This document shows, one piece after another, positions 24,840 through 34,942 of a DNA stretch of 64,000 nt (the stretch's first letter is position 1; each line of letters starts with the position of its first letter). Made by a program: the position numbers and the translations under genes. This DNA is from Cordilura impudica. Taxonomy: Eukaryota > Arthropoda > Insecta > Diptera > Scathophagidae. Location of the stretch: contig OY821518.1 in assembly GCA_963682025.1 (NCBI GenBank), positions 145,069,511 through 145,133,510 of the forward strand, written 5' to 3'. The notes beneath the pieces were generated by a model. It did not search any database. It saw nothing but the letters and a program-made list of their open reading frames with translations, and had not been told where the DNA came from.

Positions 24840-25416
24840 CTAGCTATTTTTACCCGGTCTTGCCCGGGATCCAAAGGGCTTTGACTTGAAAAATGGTTCA
24901 CTATGCTTACCAGGCGCTGAGTACTTAGTCCCCGATGAACCATTCCTCAAAAAAATTAACTTACTTCCAAAAAATTTGTATGGGATTGGGGAATTTGTTC
25001 ATGGTGAAAAAATTCCCTATGTTCACGTTTTTTGGGAGAACAAATTCATTTTTTATTTCAATTTAAAATTTTGTGATTTTTTAATTTAGAACTTTTTTTT
25101 ATAAGACGCTACAGCAAAAATACTTCAAAAATAAGCTGCGAAACCGCCTTAAGTTTTTTTTTTTTAATTTTATTTATTTTGTAAACATCAAATATAACGG
25201 AATCGTTTGCAAATTAAAGGAATCAGAACTTTTAAAAATTGAATTACTTTATTCAATAAGTGATCATCATTGAGCAGAGACGTCAAAGAAAAACGGAAAA
25301 TGAATGCGACGTTTAAAATTGTGCCGCAATGCTGCTTTAAGCAACTGCTTATAGTATATGTATGTATAGTAATTATTGAACATACGTAGATAACATTTAT
25401 CACAAGACTTTTCACT

Positions 25417-25735
25417 GAGCTGTGTCCGGCGAGCGAGTCGCGTCCGCGTGCTTGGCAGCTACACCCGTGCTGGCGCGCAGTTGTCGTCAATTTATTTGAA
25501 TCCCAAAATATATTTTTCAGAACAGTCCTATATTTTAGCTGAGCTGTGTTCCGTGGGCGCGTCGCGTCCGCTTCCGCGCGCCTCTTCCGCGCGATTGGCA
25601 GCTACACCCGTGCTGCCGCGCAGTTGTCGTCAACTTATTTTAATCGCCAAAATATATTTTCCAGATCATCCGATATTTAAGCGCAGCTGTGTTCCGCGAG
25701 CGCATCGCGTCGCGTCCGCGCCGCGCGCCGCTTTT
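25417..25735. repeat. GC-rich tandem array inside Helitron A
   Basis: Two full units (25417-25540, 25541-25682) and a partial third. Each unit starts GAGCTGTGT(T)CCG and has a very GC-rich part (GCGTCCGCG, CACCCGTGCTG, CGCGCAGTTGTCGTCAA), then an A/T part with CAAAATATATTTT(T/C)CAG. The base composition is sharply unlike anything else in the window. An open frame across it on the plus strand follows from the low stop-codon density of GC-rich DNA and is not evidence for a gene. Confidence 0.88.
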
Positions 25736-25967
25736 GCATATCGAAATTATGCTATTGAAAAGAATTCAGATTTTAAATACGTTTATTGAGAGCAGTATGG
25801 AGATTTTGTTCATTTCTTTTGGGGAACTTTATTTGAAAATTTGGGGTATTTGTTTATTTTTTGGGTAATTTGTGTGCATTGGGGGCTAAGTGCTGAGCGC
25901 ATGCTTACCACTACAACTTAGCATGGATTATTTTGAGTATATTAAGTCTAAAAGTTACGAATTTTAG

Positions 25968-26177
25968 TTATTCTAGAGCTTGGGGATATACAGCAATTCT
26001 GGTTTTTCCTTCTGGTGCATATACGAAAAGCTTGTGCTGGCTCCCAACTCTGGAGCAGGCGAAAAATAATTGTCTATGAGAAAAACAGGGAGATTCTAAG
26101 TTGATACCTGCTACCATAAGAGATGGCTCTCTTATGTTCGTTATGTTAGGAACAAATTTTTGTACCATCTCTTGCAA
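25968..26177 (-). pseudogene. Helitron helicase, C-terminal fragment
   Basis: Last 69 codons of the Pif1-like helicase domain of a Helitron Rep/helicase protein. Legible motifs are VAGINLESPCFSHRQLFFAC, SRVGSQHKLFVYAPEGKT and VYPQALE before the stop. Known: these are the terminal helicase motifs (GINL..PCF.HGQLYVACSRV and KN.VY..AL). The helicase normally unwinds DNA during rolling-circle-like transposition. Here there is no ATPase core upstream: the sequence above 26177 belongs to the N-terminal ORF region, so the protein is internally deleted and the element depends on others. Confidence 0.88.
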
Positions 26178-26180
26178 TGA

Positions 26181-26600
26181 AAAATCAGCTTACAAAAGTC
26201 TTCTGGTAGGGATGTTACAGTCGTTTCAAAAGTTTCACATTCCCTGGAGTTAGCTTGTCTTATCCGTTGGGCCTGAAGACCTTGCTGAGTCGTTTCCGGA
26301 GTTTGAGATTCCCTCGACTAAGCTTGGCTTAGCTGCTGGATTTCTGGATGCACTGGAGTAAATTCAGGCATTTCCGCTTCTCTTACAAAGCTTGTCTTGA
26401 TCTTTGGGCTTCAAGACGTTATTGGGTTTGCTTAGGTGTTTCAGCATTTCTCGATTCAGATTGTCTAACTCGTTGAGACTCGATACGAATTTGGGTCTGA
26501 TCAGGTTCTCTAGAGTTCTGTTTTGTTTAAGCCTTTTTGCATTTGAGGTAGTACGGCCTATACGCTATGCTTTCATGTGCAAGGCACAATTGTAAATAGT
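26181..26600 (-). pseudogene. Helitron protein N-terminal repeat region, remnant
   Basis: Read on the minus strand this gives stop-interrupted Gln/Arg/Glu-rich segments such as LQAQRIRQANSRECET, SRESQTPETTQQG and REAEMPEFT. They resemble the repeated R.AE(T/S)PE...RL motifs seen at the start of many insect Helitron proteins. It joins abruptly to the helicase tail at 26177, marking the internal deletion. The assignment rests on motif style and position, so it is less certain than the tail. Confidence 0.5.
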
Positions 26601-27523
26601 TATTTTTCCACCTTTACAACTCATTTATATAGTGAAAAAGATGAAATGGAAATATTTGTAATAGGTTGCTTTCCAATGTAGCCAAAAGGCAAGATGGAAA
26701 TAAATGTAATATTTTGTTTTCCATTGTATTTAAAAAGGCGAAATGCAAATATTTATAATCGGAATAATCCTGCAGCCGGTAGTCAACCTATGAAATAAAT
26801 CTGCACTAATTTTGGGGTGTTGCAACTCATATAGTAAAAAAGATAAGACGGGAAAAATTGTAATAGGTTGACTTAAAATCTTCATTTCATAATGGTGTAA
26901 ACTCAAGAGTAGTACGTAAAGAGATTTATGTAAAAAATTTTTGGGAAGTCCATTGAAAAATTAAAATATGTGAACAAACACTAAAAGCTTATATAGAAAA
27001 TTAAAAAAAGTGGGCGTGGCCGATAAAAGTATATGACGACCTTACCTGGGATTTGAGAATAATTTGCAGTTAATTCGAGCGAAACCCATAAAAAATTAAA
27101 AAAGTTGTCGCAAAAGTAGGCGTGGCCGATAAGAAGCATATTGTGACTTTCCCTGTGGTACAGGGATAGTGTGTACCGAATCTCAAAGAAATCCGTTAAC
27201 AAATAAAAATTTGTATAGCGAACAAATATACCAAAAAGCAGAAAATGAATTGTATATAAGAAGTGGGCGTAAAAGTAGGCGTGGCCGATAAGAAGTATAT
27301 GGTGACCTTAGCTGGAGTACGCGGATAGTGTGTACCAAATTTCAGAGAAAATCGTTAACAAATAAAAATTTGTATAGCGAACAAATATACCAAAATGCAG
27401 AAAATGAATTGTATATAAAAAGTGGGCGATAAGAAGTATATGATGACCTTTCCTGGGGTATAGAGATCGTGTGTATAAAATTTCAGGGAAATCCATTGAA
27501 AAATAAAAATTTGTATAGCGGTC

Positions 27524-27563
27524 AAACAAACAAACAAACAAACAAATAAACAAACAAACAAAC
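27524..27563. repeat. CAAA microsatellite at the Helitron 5' end
   Basis: About ten CAAA/TAAA units. Read on the minus strand this is the GTTTGTTTG tract shared by the 5' heads of all Helitrons of this type in the window. Confidence 0.85.
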
Positions 27564-27588
27564 AGAAAATTAATTTTATATATATAGA

Positions 27589-28439
27589 TAATTATGCAAT
27601 TTTGTTATTCTTTGTTTAATTGATATTCATTTAGAAATTTTAATCAAAATGAGATAACATCCCTAAATTATGAATTAATCGGCTTTAATGATATATAGCT
27701 AGCTTGTTTTAGTTCCAATATGTTTATAACTGAAAATCAAAAAGAACAGATTTGTCGTTTTAGTTTTTTATGATTTTTAATGCAAAAAAAAAATTAATTT
27801 TGCGTACAATTTTTATCTTCGGAATAACTTTCTAAATATTGTCGGAACTGTTGATCGAACTAAAAAACAGTGTAGGTGTAACTCGGAGGTTATAAATTGT
27901 ACTTGAGTTACGCTAAAATATGTGTTGAAAATAGCGGTTTATTGTGAAAACCGGAGTCAATTCAAACAATGTGAATTATAGAATTATATCAAAAACCCAT
28001 GCCGCAGAAAAAAGCTTTATTTTTTCACCGTATGCTATAAATCGCTTTGTCGTGTTACATAAAGAGGAGGTTAATTTTAAGAGAGAACTTTATTGATTTG
28101 TTGTTAGTTTTTACTTTCAAACCATCTTATAAGGGTTTTGAGCATCTGGATTTTTAAATACAACTAATTAATCTTAACTTCAGTACTGCCAATGAGGTTA
28201 AATGTGAAGTTAGAATCGGTTTACCTTTCACAATTATGTCATAACGTAAGTGTCACCAAGTCTACCAATCTCTAAAATCACCGGACACATAGAAGCTGCA
28301 AATAAACCAGCACTACTGAATTACTCGTATCGTATAGAAAATCTACATGGATTTACACAATCATACTACGATATTCAAATGAAATGGTGAGTTTTGTTAT
28401 AAGATGGAAAACCTTGATATATTCTTTTTTTATACCCTA
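27589..28439. other. AT-rich DNA, nothing recognised
   Basis: No coding-like frame or bounded repeat. Confidence 0.5.
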
Positions 28440-29197
28440 TACCACTATGTGGTTTGGGTATAATGACTTTGTGCTGCTGTTTGTAACAACCAAAACCCAT
28501 CTTTAATTATACCGATCGAATCAGAAACACTTTTTGAGTTGATTTAACAATGTCCGTCCGTCCGTCCGTCCGTCCGTCTGTGTGTCCATGTAAAGCTTGT
28601 AATCAAACTGCAGGTCGCAAATATGAATATGTTTTGATGAAATTTGGCATATAAGCTTTTGTCGGCCATGGGATGAACGCTATTGAAATTGGTGAGAATC
28701 GGTCCATGTTCAGACCTAGCCCCCATACAAATTACCCATATGAAATCGACATAAATTGCCATAAGATCCAAATTGTCATATAGATCTTACTCAAATTGGG
28801 TTTGTATACGTTCATTACATCCGTTAATGAGTAGTCCAAAAATGATCCCTTTGGCCCCATATAGAGCTGCTTCCCGATCTTCCCTTAAATCTATTAAAAA
28901 ACAAAAATATTCCACTGATTCTTTTCAAATTTTGTTGTATATATTTTTGCAAAATACAAGAGATTTTACCAAACATGATCAGGATCGGTCCATTTTTGGA
29001 CCTAGTCCCCATATAGATATAGCATCCGGTATGAACTTTTTCATATCTGCAGCCAAAAAATTAATAAAAATCCCACTCAAATTTGGTTTTTGCTTATTTT
29101 CTATGTCCAGTTAGTTGGGCCTAAGAGATAGGGTTTCTAAACGCATGGTATAGGGTATCGTATAGTCGGTCTAGACCGACTATAATTTTCTTACTTG
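28440..29197 (+). mobile_element. HINE copy F, complete (758 bp)
   Basis: Complete from TTATACCCTATACCACTATG to CTTACTTG|T. Inside are a (GTCC)n run with TGTGTGTCCATGTAAA, GCAGGTCGCAAATATGAATA, CGATCTTCCC, AGGATCGGTCCATTTTTGGA, then GGTATAGGGTATCG and the 20-bp palindrome. The 5' TATACCCTATACC and 3' GGTATAGGGTATC blocks are subterminal inverted repeats, as in HINE/DINE-1 elements. The open frames on both strands recur in every copy and reflect shared ancestry of the repeat. Confidence 0.93.
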
Positions 29198-29603
29198 TTT
29201 ATTTTCGTTTTAATAAGTATATAAGTTTTATAAGTATATGTTTTATAAGTATATGTTATCTAATAGACTTTAAAAAATTTGTGCCTTTTTTTGCCACAAA
29301 TTATAATATTTTAAAAATGACCAAATTAATGATTTTTACTAAAATTTCATGCATTCACATGAAGTTAAAAAATTATTAAAATTAATTCTTCAATATACAT
29401 TAAGCTAAAGCACCATTTGAAATTGGACTACATAAGCTTTATACAGGGTTTATTTTGTTACAATTGGATGTCGCGTTAAAGAGATACACTTGTTTTTTTT
29501 TAATTTTAAATTCAGTTTTTATTAAGTGATAGAAAGTAACAATGAAACTGCAGGAATTTAAGCTAATTTTTAATTCATTTATTTAATTTAATTGATTGCG
29601 GAT
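29198..29603. other. 3' flank of LINE, AT-rich
   Basis: Probably includes the 3' untranslated part of the minus-strand LINE (29604-32210). No polyA-type tail or target duplication is clear. Confidence 0.4.
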
Positions 29604-32210
29604 TTAAGAAGTATTTTTTTTATACTTATTACAAGTGTTAATTATGTCTACTGGCAACATATTTAATACATTTGGCAAGGTGACAGTTAAGGTGCTTTTT
29701 CCGTAATTATTGTTGTACCGCTCAATTCTGAATCTTCGATCGTCACGCAGTCGTGTGTTGTGGTCATGATCGATAGAACGTAAAAAACCTGTTTCATTGA
29801 AAAATTCTTTCGCAAGGGTTGTGTAATATATACTTTTTACGTTGAGTATACAAAGATCTCTTGCAAGGTTTTCAGAGGTTTGCATAGGATGTTTGTAGCT
29901 GTTGTTGTTTATAATGGTGTTGTTTATTATGGTGTTGTTTTCGCTGGTGGCATTGCCGTTGCTGATAATGTTTATATCATTACTGGCGTTATTATCGCTA
30001 ATGGTATTGATGTTGTTGATGTCGTTTACGTTATATTTGCTTATATTGGTGTTGTTGAATATGTTTGTGCTATTATTATTTACTGTGTTATTGGTGTTGA
30101 ATGTGTTATTTATGAAGTTGTTTCAGTTGAAAGTGTTTAGTAATGATAAGTATTGATTTTTACATATGATTTTTAAGAGCCAATTTTGAGTATTCTGCAG
30201 TGTTCTGCATTAGGTTGCACTTCCCTAGGCAGTAATTCCGTGCCTTATATATGATTCGGCTAATGAGAAGTACGCTTTCTTAGTACGCTGAATGTTGAAC
30301 AGTTACTCAGGTGAAATAGCATATAGGCGGTCTTGCGTATTTTCGCCTGGAGGTCCTCTATGTGAGTTTTCCATTTAAAGTTGTGGTCGACATGGACTCC
30401 CAGATATTTATAGGTGTTGACTAGTTCCATAAATGTATTGCATTTATCTTGATTATTGCTATTATCTCTAATGATAGTTTGGTGTAAGCATTTTATATCG
30501 TGGAATTTCAGTACAATGTTAGTGTTTTGAATATGGGGAGCTTTTATATGCATCAACTTTGTTTTTGTTGCATTGATCACTAATACATTATCGTGACACC
30601 ATTTTGATACAATATCCAATTGACTTTGCATAATTTCAGTTGTAGTGTTAATGTTTTTGCGATCAACAATAATGGCTGTGTCGTCTGCATAAGCGAAAGC
30701 TGTAATGTTTCTAAGCATGCTCATCATATCGTTTGCATAAGTGATATACAGTATTGGGCCCAGATTTGACCCCTGTGGCATTCCATGACATGCATGAATT
30801 TCATCGCTAACATTATTATAGATTTTAACGCGATAGGATCTAAAATTTAAATAATTTTTGAACCAATTTAGGCTGCTACCACGAATACCAGTTCTTTCTT
30901 ATATTTGTATTAGTTTAGCGTGAGATAGTGTATCGAAAGCTTTGCTAAAATCAATATGTAATGCGAGTTATTGAGGGTTTTTGCTCAAACAGTTATTTAT
31001 GAAGTTAGAAAAGTTACCAAGTATTTTATTAATATTTTTTTCCTTTTTGGAATCCGAATTGGTTTCGATTAATGATATGATATTTTTCTAGAAACTCGGT
31101 AAGTCTTCGTACAAGAATTTCTTCGATAACTTTTTCTATTACTGATAAGATGGCCATAGGCCTGTATTTGTTGTAGTCAGATTTTGTTCCGCTTTTTAAA
31201 ATTGGTCAGATTAAAGAGGTTTTCAGTAGTTGCGGTATAATTGCGCTATCTAGGCTTGAGTTGATATGGGTTGTAATTATGGGTGTTAAAATACTTGCGT
31301 TGTTTTTTATATCTTTTGGTCGTATTCCATCGATTCCAGGACATTTCTTAATGTTTAGGCTTTTTAAAATATTCTATATTTCTTCTTCGTTAGTTTTAGC
31401 AAGGTAGATCGAATTTTGTTTTGTTATTTCTGTTTTTTGACGTTTTGATATCGCAATTATGTGTGTATTATTTTATTAACGTTTTCTTTAAAGTTTTGGG
31501 TAAATTTTTACAAAACAGTGTCTAAATTTTCATTTTTAAAGTTTTTCATGATTTTTTACCTATAATTTTATATATTAGCTGCCATGTTACACGTATATTG
31601 TTCCGATTTTCAATAAATTTATTTCTATAATAATTATTATTCGAGTATTTAGTTTATTATTTTATTCAATATATTTCTAAATTTTTTGTATTCTATTTCA
31701 TATTTTTTGTAATTTCTATTGTTTAACCATCTTTTATAGAGTTTATCCCTAGTATCACAATTTTTGATTAATTCATCACTAAAGGATTTTTTGATCTTGA
31801 TTCGTATGTCCTTTTATTATTTTTTTTTTTTTTGAGTTTCCATAAATTGAGCAAAATTGTTCACATTTATGTATAAATTATTTGTGTCTGAGTAACGTTG
31901 AATTAAGTTGTTCCAATTTGTATTTTTTATATTTTGTTTGACTTTATAATTTATTAATTGTGGCCCTTCACAATCGTAGGTTTCCACAACCTGATTATTT
32001 TCTTCTTCGTACAAACAACAGAAAAGAGAGTAGTGGTCTGATATTGTTGTTGTTATCACCGCTGCTAAAGCATGTGAGATTGATTGTTTGTTTTTTTATA
32101 AACAGTTGATCAATGCACGTAGCTGTGTTTCTGTTTACATCGACTCGTGCGCTTTCATTAATCATGCATTTCAACACATTCAAAGTAATTCCAATCTGAT
32201 ACAAAACACT
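29604..32210 (-). pseudogene. CR1/Jockey-like LINE, ORF2 relic (endonuclease + RT)
   Basis: Minus-strand non-LTR retrotransposon. Endonuclease end: TCIDQLFIKKQTI and ISDHYSLFCCLYEEEN (32200-31950). RT: PMAILSVIEKVIEE, FGFQKGKNI, IDFSKAFDTLSHAKLIQ, NWFKNYLNFRSYRVK, then MPQGSNLGPILYITYANDM, AFAYADDTAII (YADD codons 30680-30691) and TYKYLGVHVDHNFKWKTHI. The C-terminal tail after an Asn-rich linker includes RIERYNNNYGKSTLT and TLPNVLNMLPVDI. These are standard EN and RT motifs. Stops and frameshifts (for example around 30900-31480) show it is inactive. The N-terminus and ORF1 are not seen. Clade is judged from the tail and the .KYLGV.(I/V)D block. Confidence 0.88.
29881..30125 (-). repeat. Asn/Ile/Thr-rich low-complexity linker within the LINE
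   Basis: About 80 codons on the minus strand are dominated by AAC/AAT (runs such as NNTIINNTIINNN). They are open and in frame with the LINE C-terminal tail. On the plus strand the same DNA reads as GTTGTT/TTATTG low complexity and gives two overlapping hydrophobic open frames that are artefacts. Confidence 0.7.
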
Positions 32211-33302
32211 TATGCCAACCTCTTTTCAAGTCCACAAAATAGTTCTTAAAGAAAACTTCCGGAATGGCCATTATATAGCGAAACGATTCGCCTTTATAAC
32301 CTCAATCATCTCAGAACTGTGCTCCACAGTCGTCCTTTGAATAGCCAATGCCGAATCTTGAGAGATTGTAGAACGATATGAGTCGAATTTTATTGTGAAC
32401 TCATGTTGCATAAGCAACGTAGTATGAGATTGCGCATTAGCGTGTTATCTGCCCCTTTTGTGAATAGCTTCACGAAAATAATATATAATGTGCCCTGCTA
32501 GCAGATTGACTCACCGGAAGGAATTCATAATGCAACATGAGACGCTAATCGACGAAAGCTGTTCACCTTTTTCACGATATTCGCTTGATTGGTCGGTTAT
32601 TTTGTAGTCGTAGTCAGACATCAATCGTAATGATGCATTTTATTTCATTATGGTGGTCAGAAACCACTATTTTAGAGATTTTAATGAGAAGCTCTTTTTA
32701 AAAAAATTTGTGTTTTTGTAAACACCATTCCAATTGGAATTTTATTTTTATTGTGGACAAAATATATAAGAATTTAAATTGAACAGCATATTGGGTGTAC
32801 TTAGTGTAGACTGTTCCGAAATTATTCGCTGACTCAAACATATTCAGAGAGCGGATGTAAATTTTTCTAACGAACATTTTCTAAGCTACTTTTAAACGAT
32901 GGTTTTCAATAAAAATAAATAACAGGGCATACAAAATTGAATTAAAACCTTTATGTTTATTTAAACAACATCCCTAAAATGAAATGTCGCCTGCGTCTGA
33001 AAGCTGGTGAAACAACCAACCACAAACACCTTATGTAAATGTAACACACTAAGTAGAACCAAAACACAAATTTTTCACAGGTAAAATTTTTGTTCTCGTC
33101 TCGATAGTTGGTAACTGCTTCAATTCAATTTGCGTTGGGCAAATAGTAAAGATCCCAATAAGATCCAAATGCTTCGTAGTCATTGGATGAAATTCTGTCA
33201 AATTATTTTCTTACTGAAAAAATACTGAATATTCTTTTTCAGCGATTATTTTTCGAATTGGTTGTGAAATCGTGCAATTAGGGAATTTGTGTATACGCAG
33301 GA
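32211..33302. other. Unassigned, with a small inverted repeat
   Basis: CTCATGTTGCAT (about 32401) pairs with ATGCAACATGAG (about 32530), and GTGAATAGCTTCACG lies in the loop. The rest shows nothing recognisable. Upstream parts of the LINE may be present but too decayed to read. Confidence 0.45.
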
Positions 33303-33463
33303 AATAATTTGCCAACCGAATTGTTCTAAAGTTCAACAATTATATTTTTTGTTGTATCAACATAAATTTAATATTTCCTAACTATTTTCTATTGTAATAC
33401 AATATTTATTGTTAAGACAAAAGGTTCAGTTATAAATTCATCACAATTCGGTTGGCAATAAAT
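33303..33463. repeat. Inverted repeat, ~20-bp arms
   Basis: TTTGCCAACCGAATTGT near 33308 pairs with ACAATTCGGTTGGCAA near 33443 around a ~120-bp A/T-rich loop. Probably a MITE remnant. Confidence 0.6.
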
Positions 33464-34889
33464 TCGATAGCTACAGTGAGTCTACTTTCTGTGCGTAGGG
33501 AACTAAATATTAAATTTCTTTTAATACTTGCTAAATTCCAAAATATTAAAGTTTTAATTTATTTTAAATACTAATAACTTTGCCTCTATTTTGCAATACA
33601 GTAAATTTTATAAAATGTAATTAATATTCATTATATATATTATTGAAAATGAGTAAAACTAAATTTTGATTTAGTTTGCCTACAGCTTTTGTTTCAAAGC
33701 ATTTATATCCAGACCAGAAAACTATTTGGTTTATTTGTATTAAATATTGATAATTAGTTGTTTTGTTTTAATGTGTGCATTTGGGTGTGATTTGAGGTAA
33801 AATTTTTTTTTATTGGAATGCTTATTTAATTTTAACCATGATTATGTTTGATAATAAAAATTAAGCTTAAATAATAATTTTATCTCAATAATATTAAATA
33901 TCAAAGAGTGTTTGACAACACACACAACGACTGAAAATAGTTGTAACTTTTAGTGTTTGCATAAACAAATGAAAGAGTTTAGTAAAATATAGTTTAGACT
34001 GCTTAGGTATTTTGAAATTTCTCCCTTTAAGTAGTTTTAATTAAAAGTGTATTTATTTAGTACGAACATACTTTTTCCATTTAAAACTTATAATATAAAT
34101 CTGCTCAATATTTAGTGGATCTGAAAGTATTTATTGATCGGTTTGCTTACAATAATATCTATTCAATGAGAGTCTTTCTATTGATGTTTTAAATAAAATC
34201 AATATTATGGATGACAGTTTTTTCAGAGATGAATTAAAAACCAAAAATTTGTTTGGAATATAAATTGCGGAATAACAATATTTCGATAAAGGTATTCCTT
34301 AATTGAAATTTAATTTCAATTAGAATTATGGAACATTCAATCAGACATCTTCGGAAATATAAAAAAATTTTATTTTTTATATTATTTTCTATGTTTTTAT
34401 TCTCGAGCTTTTATAGGTAAAATATCATGAAATTTAGATTCTGTTGACAGATTCTGGATATTTTTTTTCACAACATGTGCCAAATTAACGATTTATTTAT
34501 TATTAGTCGCCTTTCGTTTTATTTTAATAGGAACATCTAATACGATTCTATGGACTATACCTCAAATTATACCGTGTAACAATTTTAGCATTGTTGGTGG
34601 GGGAGAGAAATTCTTAGTCAGAGTAAAAGTACTAGGCCAATGCAATAAAACCTATAAAGATTTTGGTGTTCTCAGGACGAACTTTCTTTGCGACTTCTAA
34701 ATTCACACATTTAATTTTCAAGATCCATTGAAGGTTTCTCATTTCATTCCCCAGCAAAATTGTAGCTAAGGCTTAAATAAATAATATTTATTATATATCC
34801 ATGTAATAGATGGAATAAAAAATACTGATATAGGTGAGCGGTACAGAACAACCCGACCTGACAAAAAAAACACAACAAATTTGTGAATT
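33464..34889. other. AT-rich DNA, nothing recognised
   Basis: Non-coding by inspection. The distal (3') end of the mariner relic should lie at the right edge, but no terminal repeat was found. Confidence 0.5.
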
Positions 34890-34942
34890 TTTATATATAT
34901 ATATAGTTTTTTTTTTTGAAAATGAGCTCCGTCTGGCTCGAT

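Larger units (their letters stand above)
24840..27588 (-). mobile_element. Non-autonomous Helitron A with complete ends
   Basis: On the minus strand it starts A|TCTATATATATAAAATTAA followed by GTTTGTTTG repeats, and ends CCCGGGCAAGACCGGG (hairpin), about ten A/T bases and CTAG|T. TC...CTAG ends, a hairpin just before the 3' end, insertion between A and T and no target duplication are the defining Helitron features. Inside, in order: blocks containing GTGGGCGTGGCCGATAA (27010-27480), a remnant of the Arg-rich N-terminal part of the Helitron protein, the last ~69 codons of the helicase, a GC-rich tandem array and the 3' end. The Rep domain and most of the helicase are deleted. Confidence 0.85.

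Noticed and set aside
25448..25789. 113-codon plus-strand frame rich in Ala/Arg/Ser
   Set aside because: Covers a GC-rich tandem array inside a Helitron, where stop codons are rare by composition; no motif or start context.
28544..28620. CGTCCGTCCGTCCGTC run considered as CRISPR-like or regulatory repeat
   Set aside because: It is the GTCC microsatellite typical of dipteran DINE-1/mini-me elements; no spacer structure.
29880..30156. Two overlapping plus-strand frames rich in Val/Ile/Leu that look like a membrane protein
   Set aside because: They are the antisense of the Asn-rich codons of the minus-strand LINE; GTT/TTA low complexity produces false hydrophobic frames.
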